From contig NC_090251.1 of assembly GCF_037325665.1 (NCBI RefSeq), positions 34,005,523-34,069,522 on the forward strand: DNA of 64,000 nucleotides. Direction: 5' to 3'. A program made the translations under genes and the position numbers. Source of the DNA: Littorina saxatilis. Its lineage: Eukaryota; Mollusca; Gastropoda; Littorinimorpha; Littorinidae. Shown piece by piece: positions 55,571 through 64,000 of this stretch. Below the pieces are notes generated by a model. The model worked only from the letters and a program-made list of their open reading frames with translations. It made no database searches and was not told where the DNA came from. Within the stretch, counting starts at the first letter, position 1, and each line of letters opens with the position of its first letter.

Positions 55571-55579
<9 letters not shown>

Positions 55580-55748
55580 ACGCACACACACAAACATGCA
55601 CAATTCACTCACATTAGATATTGATAAATGTGTAACAAAAAACAAAACATTTGATACCTAATTCATTTAAATTGATTAATAAATGGCCAACCAAAACATA
55701 CACGTTATCATATACAAAAACATACAAACACAACACACACACTGACAT

Positions 55749-56060
55749 TATACCGGCACGGTTGGCCTAGTGGTAAGGCGTCCGCCCCGTGATCGGGAGG
55801 TCGTGGGTTCGAACCCCGGCCGGGTCATACCTAAGACTTTAAAATTGGCAATCTAGTGGCTGCTCCGCCTGGCGTCTGGCATTATGGGGTTAGTGCTAGG
55901 ACTGGTTGGTCCGGTGTCAGAATAATGTGACTGGGTGAGACATGAAGCCTGTGCTGCGACTTCTGTCTTGTGTGTGGCGCACGTTATATGTCAAAGCAGC
56001 ACCGCCCTGATATGGCCCTTCGTGGTCGGCTGGGCGTTAAGCAAGCAAACAAACAAACAA
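55749..56060 (+). mobile_element. SINE A, full length
   Basis: Flanked by ACACTGACAT at 55739-55748 and 56061-56070. The tRNA-like head has GGCCTAGTGGTAAGGCGTCC and GGGTTCGAACCCCGG. The tail is CCTTCGTGGTCGGCTGGGCG with (CAAA)n. It serves as the uninterrupted reference for the split copy at 6206-7007. Confidence 0.93.
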
Positions 56061-56765
56061 ACACTGACATCATTCAGTCAAGGCTGAGTAAAATTTGAAC
56101 ATGTAGTACATGTAATTGTATTCTGCTTATCATTGTGGATGCGCACGCTCTGCATGGTACAAAACATCAAGTCACAGCAACTATACATGCACAAGCCACA
56201 GACGTCCTGCATGCTGAATCATCAGATTTATTACAAAATCAGGCTTACTTTGTGCATGTAGTTTATGATTAGTCACTGCATGATTCTTCTGAGGCTGAAT
56301 AACCAAAGATTTTAAGGTATTACACTGTATTGCCTCCCTTTGTGTCTAAGATTCCAAGGAAAGCAGTGCCACGGGAAAGGCTGGGTAAGCTATTAGATCC
56401 CATAACATATAATATATATGTATACTACCTTTATCATTAGCTATTTTTACTCTTCTAGTAAAGTCTTTAACAAAAATCTGAGTGCGAACTGAACAAACAG
56501 ACAGAGTAACGCACACTGCACTGCCAAAGTGAAACCCAGTATACCCCCCCCCCCTCCCCATTCACGCACACTCAGACGCACACACACACACACACACACA
56601 CACATGCGCGCACACGGTCACACTGGCACACACATACTCATACACACACACACTGACACACACAAACACACACACACACTAGCTGTAGTACTATCAACTG
56701 TGCCACCACCCAGCCTCTCCTGACTGTTATCTCGCAGACCTCTTCCTACGGTCTGGTATCATCAG

Positions 56766-57030
56766 CAGGGGCGGACGAGGTGGGGGGTTTCTGGGGTTTC
56801 CGGAACCTCCCCCCCCCCCCCCCCCCGCCAACATTTTTTTTTTTTTTTTGGGGGGGGGGGGTTGTTGTTGTTGTTTGGGGTATTAATCAGTGACAAAATC
56901 TGCTGCCTGAAACTGGTAATGATCATCCTCAGCATGCACCAGATTGCGCCATGCCGTCACACCCATATCTTCACAATATACTTTTGGAACCCCCCCCCCC
57001 CCCCCATAAAATGAACTGATCCGCCCCTCA
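56766..57030. repeat. Short inverted-end repeat with C/G runs
   Basis: The ends AGGGGCGGACGA and TGATCCGCCCCT are imperfect inverted repeats around poly-C and poly-G runs. It may be related to the element at 34459-34791. No clear target duplication. Confidence 0.45.
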
Positions 57031-57528
57031 GTTAGAACATAGACCATAGATCTATACAGACCTGTCAAGGGATATATCTATGCATAGACCTATATAGGTC
57101 CCTGGTTAGAATAAGAGTACCGTGGTACATTGTGCACCCTAAACTTCTTCAAGCACAGCATCCTTATGCTAATGCGTTTCACTCTGTGCTCAGCTCTGTT
57201 ACTGTGAGGGCCCCAAAGGGGGGGTATCATCACGATCACGGGAAGGGAAATTTTCGCTTTCACGATCACAGTTACCTTGATTTTTGTTTTCACGATCACG
57301 AACACCAGTGGCAAATCACGGTCACGGTAAAAGTTGCATGTACAGAAAGCACGTGTCAAAGTAAACACAACCACACAGTAATTCGCTCCTCTGGATCTAT
57401 TGTTTATTCAACACAAAGTGACAACTGTTGCACTTTTTTATAATTATTTTTTTAATTCTCTTTCATACACACATAGAAATACATATCATGATTTGTAATC
57501 AGTAACAAGAATGTTGTTTTCATTGGGT

Positions 57529-57592
<64 letters not shown>

Positions 57593-57903
57593 ATACACAT
57601 TCAACCCCCACACCCTCACTCACACACATGAATATATACTTGCACAATTTCACATTTCCAGAGCTAAATCTTGTAAACCCATTTTCTCAAAAACTATTGG
57701 GCGGATTGAAATTAAACGGTACATGTATGTGTGATGGGTTTTTTATTTTCAACTTTGCCGTACAATTTGAGGTACACCATCGCCTGGTTCCATGGCCTTG
57801 AATAAAAAACAGGAATGCTACAGGCCAAAAACGGTTTTACCTGAAAGAAGCGCGCAGTACCAGTAGCGAAGCCACAAGCCTGAGCCTGCGAAGCAGGCGA
57901 GCC

Positions 57904-58293
57904 TTCTTCTTCTTCTTCTTCTGCGTTCGTGGGCTAAAACTCCCACGTACACTCGTGTCTTTGCACGAGTGGAATTTTACGTGTATGACCGTTTTTACCC
58001 CGCCATTAAGGCAGCCATACGCCGCTTTCGGAGGAAGCATGCTGGGTATTTTCGTGTTTCTATAACCCACCGAACTCTGACATGGATTACAGGATCTTTT
58101 TCGTGCGCACTTGGTCTTGTGTTTGCGTGTACACACGAAGGGGGATAAGCCACTAGCAGGTCTGCACATAAGTTGACCTGGGAGATCGGAAAAATCTCCA
58201 CACTTAACCCACCAGGCGGCCGCGGCCGGGATTCGAACCCTCGACCTTCCGATTAAGAGGCCGACGTCTTACCACCCCGCCACAGCGCCCGTC
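57904..58293 (-). mobile_element. SINE C, full length, nested
   Basis: Flanked by GCAGGCGAGCC at 57893-57903 and 58294-58304. Same family as 40046-40445, with the tRNA-like head near 58290 and (TTC)n at 57904. Confidence 0.92.
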
Positions 58294-58826
58294 GCAGGCG
58301 AGCCAACTAGGGGGGTCCGGGGGCATGCCCCCCCCGGAACTTTTTTCAAAAAACGGTTAAAATCTGTGCAATCTGGTGCATTCTGGGCATCATTTTAGGG
58401 GTTGTAATAGTGTTGTGATCTTGTTAAAAATCCCATTTTAGCCTCCCCCCACCACCATTCAACACACCTCCAAACTGGTGAAAACAACACTACTGTGCGC
58501 TGGCTTCATTGAGACCGGCGCCCGGTCGCGTTGCGCGATATTCACACGGATCGTTTTTGCGGAAATTTTTCAACTTCACCGGAAAAAATTTGACTTTACC
58601 GGATTTTGAAAACGGCTTTATCGGATTTCCGGCAATTACCGGAAAAGTAGCATGCCTGACAAAATCCCCAACGAACATGACTTTGATCGTCTTTGACATG
58701 AGGATCAAGTGACCCAAACTGGCGCGTCTCCCCGCCATTGTTTCTGAATTTAACCCATTGTTGATATTAAAGTTTACAGGCGCTAAAATAAATCCAAGCT
58801 TAATGCAAAGAAGCGACAATTAGAAT

Positions 58827-59273
58827 CTATGCCAAGCGTGTCCACGTTGCTGGGATGAAAAACACATTTCTAGTTTCGGTTTTGGCTAAACGCAGACTCG
58901 ATCTCGAGCCAGTCGAGGTCACACTGAGCGAGTGACAGCCGGACGTGGCAATGTCGACAATGTCAATGATCTCACTCAAACTCAAAGATCTTGAACAAAT
59001 TTCAAGATCTTTGCCTACATTCAGAACAGTCATAGAGCAACATAGATCAACATACCTTGGTATTTCGTCTTCAGAAAGACCGACCCGTAGCCTGACCTTT
59101 CCACCAAGGAAGGCATTCTCGCCGCCTGCTTTGGTCTGGCTTGAATCCACAAAATATAACAGAAGTTCGATGACAGTACCGCTGCACGCCATTTTTGATC
59201 TTCGAATTCGAATTTCACTCAAAACTTTTGCACGAAGCCCTTCCATTGGATGAAGTTTGGTAGACTTTTGCAA
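58827..59273 (-). other. Unidentified open frame inside the TIR element
   Basis: A 148-codon frame without recognisable domain. From an internal Met it reads MACSGTVIELLLYFVDSSQT and later EDEIPRYVDLCC and LSEIIDIVDIA. It may be a captured host exon or a chance frame. No splice donor was assigned. Confidence 0.25.
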
Positions 59274-60149
59274 TTTGCCTTCTGATTGGATCTCTTTTTG
59301 TCAGTGTGTAATAGGTTCTTTTAAAGGGAAGCAATCGCTCTCAAAATCATATTTCTGAATGTGTTGTTGCTTCCCTTTCAATCGGGGTTGGCTCCTTACC
59401 GAATAGACTAGAGGATCATAGAGTGTAATACAGCTGTGAAAAAATGTACGTTGAAAATAAAATGCTTTGCAATAATGCCCATCACGACCACGAAAACAAA
59501 TGACGATCACGATCACGAGACTTGATTTTTTTGTCATCACGGATCACGGGCAAAGTCCCATCACGATCACAGAAATGGAAATTTCGGCAATCACGGTCAC
59601 AGAAAGGTCAAAAAACGCCAATCACGATCACGGTTTTAAACCCTTTGGGGCCCTCTACTGTATGCTGCTTATATCTTATGCTCTATACTTTAATGAATAA
59701 ACGTAGTGATAGACATTCGTCTGTCTCTGATGTTATACTGATGTGGCTGAGAGTGGGACCCTACGCCGGGCCGATAGCCTCCGAATACAAACACCTAACA
59801 CTATACTATTACACTAGCTATAACTAGAGTTTAATGACAAATATCTTTTTGAAAGTTGCTGTTCAATGGTGAATATAAAATTATTTTCCGGTTTCAGCTT
59901 TCACAACCAAATTTCCAGCAGGAAACAACTGACGTTTTAGGGTGGCCTTTGTCGTGAGTTTCCTGAGTTCGATTTATCTGTTTGAAAAAAACCACCATTT
60001 TGCAGATGATAACAACGTGGAAAGGCTACAGGAAAATGCTGTTTTTGTTGCTAAGAACGAAAGGAATATCACGAATAATGTAAATGAACTTTTTCATGTT
60101 CAAAGCGTTACACAAATAAAATAAGCCAACGCGAGCAGACGACACAAAT

Positions 60150-60157
60150 TGACGTCA
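60150..60157. promoter_or_regulatory. CRE-like site upstream of TTC17
   Basis: The palindrome TGACGTCA lies 78 bp before the TTC17 start codon, in a moderately GC-rich segment without TATA box. CREB/ATF binding is inferred from the motif. Confidence 0.5.
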
Positions 60158-60234
60158 CAGCGGAGCAACCAAACGAATGCCACGTCCCGCAACCGCTTCT
60201 GAAAGTTGAATATTCATGAGCTCAGAAACGCAAC

Positions 60235-63200
60235 ATGGCGTCGTCCATCGTTGTGTTGGTGTTTCTGAAACTACTGTTGGAGCAGTGCACCATAACCAGT
60301 GGGTCTACTCACTGGGTTGTGACAGAAGATGGACGACTTCAGTCTCAGGTTTGTCCATGTCTGTAGAATTGGTTTGTTTATTAGTGTGAATGTCAGAATA
60401 CACTGAAGTATCCTGTGCATGGACCTAAGTCAGTAGCCTAGCGCTATTCTGTGTTCATTTTGCCAGGCTACTGATAGCACTGATATTGTGATAAACTGCT
60501 CAGGCCTAACTATAGACAATAAATCTCGTGTTTCTGATAACTATGATAGCATCAAGACCAGTGATGCTTACACATACGTGTGAAACGCATGTAACTTGAA
60601 AGGACTATCGCCCAAAACATGAAACAATCTGTGCATAAATCACTAAGGTAAATGGACAGGTAGTTAAGTTATAGAAAAATTAATTTACACAGTGGTTTAT
60701 CATAAATTAAAAACCCGTTCAGAGGCCTAGGTGAAACAGCATGCTCATCTGATCTCCGCCTGTGATCTGATCCAGTAAAGGGTGAAGGCTGCTGATCAAT
60801 TATTCCATTTCCACACACACACTTTATAGCGGAATGGTGGCAGATCTCTCTGTTAGTGTTAGTCTTAGAATACTAATAGACAACTGCTTTCCATCTGTAG
60901 GTTTATTCATTTATAGGCATTTCTATAACTCACGATCACAGTCTTGTCCCATTGCAATGTCAACTGCGAAGCATATAGATATGTAAGCATACATGCATGA
61001 CTAATTGACATAAAATAATTGGCACTAACAGACCTGTTATTACAATATTAGTGTTAAAACACTTAATTTTGACTAGTAGAATTTCTTACAAATGTATGGA
61101 TTATGTTTAAACTGTCTGACTAACTCACTGGAATATTCATGATTCAGTGATAAGTAGCATTTGATTGTGCCCCATACATCAGATTCTGCATACGTCCCGA
61201 TAAGGCTGAAATATGAACAGCAGTTACAGTACACTTAAAAAAGAATAATTGTTAACATACACTGATACAGACAATAAAATGTTGTCATTTGATTTCAATA
61301 GTGCTGTAATGTGTGTGCGAGCAAGCATGTGTCAAAATTGTATGCCTACATTGTATGCATGACTATGGGTGCTTAATTGCTACCGTTTGCACCAATGCAT
61401 CATCATATGATACAATGTCCATTTATGTTTCCTCCACGTAAAATTCAGAATGGTTTGTACACAAATTTGCATTGTTTATCATTGTGATTTTAGTGTTATG
61501 TGTTTCTTGTAATACATTGTTTATCATTGTCATTTTAGTGTTGTGTGTTTCTTGTAATACGTATTACTTGTACTTTTGTCAAATATGTATCGTGCAATTT
61601 ATTTACGCACACATTTCCTTGTCCATATGGGGAATAAGATTTCAGTCAAGTTGAGTCCTGTGTTGAATACCGGAGTTACACTTCCAGTTCCAGGAAGCTA
61701 CATGTAGTGGAAACTGCACAACAGATTTAACAGGAAAAAGCGTTGCAAATGTCCCGCAATCATTTCCTTGACAAACAGGAAGTTTTTTTGAGTTACATGT
61801 ATAATGATTTTACTAACACTATTGTACTTACTTGATGTAAAAAAAAAGTTTAGGCCAAAATAAAATTCAATGTTTCTGATTCCTCGACTGCAGACCCTAT
61901 TTTTTCTTCCCGACCGTAGAACATTTGTTTGACCCTTCAAACAAATTTTAACAATAGAAATAACAAAACTCGATTTTCCAGACTTTACAAAGAAAGTTAC
62001 TCTTCTCCTAAATCCAGTGGACAGAGCTTGATTTTCAGCTGATAAAAAGCCACATGGGCCTGTGTAAATAAAAAACACAATATTCAATCCAAAAAAAAGT
62101 TACCCAACCCAAATATGTTTGGTCTTGCCATTAGAAACAAACAATTTTGTGTATGTATATGTGCCTTAGAATAGAACATGGAGAGTCTCAAAAGCCTGGC
62201 AGGTTACAGGGATGTTTGAAATTCTGTAAACGAGTTGAAGGTCTTGGAAAGGTCTGCCATAATTAAGTTGAACTTGCCATGTGCAGACTGAAGCTGGGTG
62301 TCTTACTCGTGTTCTTGAGTTTTTGATTTTCTAATTAACAATCCACGCAGACGTACTGATTGTAAAACCGGACAAATCGGACAGGCTCCTAGATAGTTGC
62401 AGGCTGCCTTACCTTATGATATGTATATTAGATGCACCTGCTATGCATGACGCTGTTTGAAATACACCAGCCTGGGGCTGCTCTTTAGCAAGGCGTAATA
62501 TTTTAACAGTGGTTGGTTATCACTGAATCAGCATGTGAGTCACACTCAGTGTTGAACAATTGATACAGCAAACATAGTACATAGTCATGGTTGCGGCTAC
62601 AGTGCTTGCCTGGGCTTGGCTGTGCAGGCTCTGAATCAATATTTCCCCCTGTTAGTTCCCCCTCCCCCCACCCCCATTTTAACTAAAGACTCATTCCTTT
62701 TTCTTCTTCTTCTTCTTCGTTCATGGGCTGAAACTCCCACGTTTGCTCACGTTTTTAGCACGAGTGGATTTTTACGTGTACATGTATGACCGTTTTTACC
62801 CCGCCATTCAGGCAGCATACGCCGATTTCAGGGGACTCCTTTTTAAGACCTGCATAATTTTCTCTGATTTTTGGAGGTCTTAAAGGGGGGGGGGGATGTT
62901 CACTTTAGATTGGAAATGTACCCTTGATTCAGCTCTTTAAACTTTATAAATCACTAATTGCACTGTGGGGGACACCCCCTCTCCCCTCCCTTTTGAGACG
63001 CTTTCTCAGACTTTCTGTTCACAACCTATTTACATTTTCTTCCATTTTAAGCCTTGACCTCCTTTTTAAGACCTCATTTTCTCAAGTTTTTTAATCAGGT
63101 TATAAATTTAAAGTAAGATTTTGGCTGTGCTTTTGAAAGTCTATCATCGTGGTTGCTGCTTCAGTGCTTGTCAGGGCATGTATGTGCACGCTGTGGATCA

Positions 63201-63932
63201 ATATTGTCCATACAGGCATGACAGTGTAAGGGGGACATAGGAAATTGACGCTTGAAGCTGTTTAAAGCTTATGAATATTTATAACTCTTTTTGTTGGGCT
63301 ATGAAAGATTGTTCCCAAAGATTGTGGTGTCATGATTCTGTGACAGAATGATATGGGGTGGGTTTTTTCTCATAAAAATGTGTAGTTTGTTTATGTAACT
63401 AGTTTTAGATCTTGGTACCAAAAAAAGCATGAAGAATTAACTCTAAAGAGTCTTATGTAGAAATCTCAGGGATGAAAAAGGACATGAATGTGTTTTCTTA
63501 TGCACACACACATGAGCACACACACACATGCACACACACACATCATATACAGTCACACATATAGTCAAACAACAGAAACAATGGCACATACAGTTGTATA
63601 ACCCACAAGTAAACAAAAAGACATTATCTGTCCGAATGATTAACTTCTTCCTGTTCGTCTCAGCTCAAACCTCCTTGTCCCTACATCATGCATGTATAGA
63701 AATCACACACCTTGAACTTGATGGCAACCTCAAATTGATTAGAACTTGAACTTGTCTAACCATGAATTACACTGTCCCTGTGTGAAGATGGACTCTGTGT
63801 TCAACTTGCGACGGCCCTATGACTTGGTGGCCTTCATGCGACAAGAGGAGCGCGCTCACAAGCTGGGAAACCTCAAGAAGGAGCTGCTCAGTAGGAAAAG
63901 TGAGATAGATCGCCACGAAGATCGGGATTCTG
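60235..63932 (+). CDS. TTC17: Tetratricopeptide repeat protein 17, first two coding exons (partial)
   Basis: Exon 1 is 60235-60348 and exon 2 is 63788-63932; the gene continues past the window. Exon 1 starts MASSIVVLVFLKLLLEQC, a likely signal peptide, then STHWVVTEDGRLQSQ. Exon 2 gives MDSVFNLRRPYDLVAFMRQE and ends SEIDRHEDRDS at a GTGAGT donor (phase 1). HWVVTEDG, the NL-x2-P-x-DLV...MRQE pattern and the NEDRD-like end match the remembered vertebrate TTC17 N-terminus. The TPR domains would lie in later exons. Vertebrate TTC17 has been linked to actin organisation and ciliogenesis. The 3.4 kb intron holds only a SINE C tail and no other recognised gene. Confidence 0.87.
60349..62700. other. 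TTC17 intron 1, left part
   Basis: AT-rich intronic DNA without recognised repeats, except a local duplication of TTGTTTATCATTGTGATTTT-like text near 61473 and 61517. Confidence 0.5.
62702..62835 (-). mobile_element. SINE C tail fragment in TTC17 intron 1
   Basis: Carries (TTC)n, CATGGGCTGAAACTCCCACG and CCGTTTTTACCCCGCCATTC. It is 5'-truncated, and the target-site duplication is unclear. Confidence 0.75.
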
Positions 63933-64000
63933 GTGAGTTCTAGCTTTTGTGCTGGAGTCGGTTTTTACTGAAGTGGATTCATACAGAAATTCTATTTTAT

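Larger units (their letters stand above)
57206..59655. mobile_element. 2.45 kb TIR element with ATCACGATCACG subterminal repeats
   Basis: Flanked by TACTGT at 57200-57205 and 59656-59661. The ends are the perfect inverted repeat GAGGGCCCCAAAGGG. Both ends carry repeated ATCACGATCACGG words. The interior holds a CT array (57534-57588), a nested SINE C (57904-58293), CCGGA-rich repeats (about 58550-58650) and a - strand open frame (58827-59273). No transposase is recognised, so it is probably non-autonomous. Confidence 0.7.

Noticed and set aside
55750-55830. tRNA gene at the SINE A head
   Set aside because: It is followed by the SINE A body and CAAA tail and flanked by a target-site duplication.

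Overview
This is a stretch of a repeat-rich eukaryotic nuclear genome, most likely a marine gastropod mollusc. The genes have GT-AG introns and animal-type proteins, and the intergenic space is crowded with mollusc-style SINEs, CA/CT microsatellites and hairpin-ended repeats. The species is inferred, not shown; a caenogastropod such as a periwinkle would fit.

Four conserved host genes are supported, all on the + strand. (1) The last three coding exons of DNA polymerase delta catalytic subunit (POLD1), 5804-8328. (2) A kelch-like BTB-BACK-Kelch gene in five coding exons, 21085-27502, whose BTB domain is split by a roughly 430-residue low-complexity insert. (3) A complete inositol-3-phosphate synthase gene (ISYNA1/INO1), with TATA promoter near 41710, an inferred 5' UTR exon and six coding exons, 43997-50303. 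(4) The first two coding exons of TTC17, 60235-63932, running off the window. A weaker candidate is a two-exon, roughly 131-codon secreted-protein gene on the - strand, 38167-39245. Its first exon lies inside a 1.2 kb inverted-repeat element full of CACGTG palindromes.

Layout. 1-3325 is a broken DIRS-like tyrosine-recombinase retroelement. 3340-5600 is a head-to-tail run of three copies of family P, a hairpin-ended Helentron/HINE-like repeat present about ten times in the window. 5.6-9.6 kb is the POLD1 3' end with nested SINEs in its intron and a TIR element just downstream. 9.6-21 kb is intergenic, with P copies, a LINE 3' end, a 9-bp-TSD TIR element and long CT arrays. 21-27.5 kb is the kelch-like gene. 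28-41.2 kb is intergenic, with twin copies of SINE E, a MULE transposase remnant, a 46-bp minisatellite and the CACGTG-array element. 41.7-50.8 kb is ISYNA1, with four sense copies of SINE D plus SINE B and a small TIR element in introns or 3' UTR. 50.9-60 kb is intergenic and holds a SINE D copy broken by repeat Q and a 2.45 kb TIR element. 60.2 kb to the end is TTC17.

The host genes are unrelated (DNA replication, ubiquitin-adaptor-type kelch protein, inositol synthesis, TPR protein) and do not form a pathway. The main interest is in the repeats. Four or more SINE families share a 3' tail. Several non-autonomous DNA elements show readable target-site duplications, insertions are nested, and the start codon of the kelch-like gene seems to have arisen from a 54-bp tandem repeat. 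All identifications come from reading the sequence; no database search was run.
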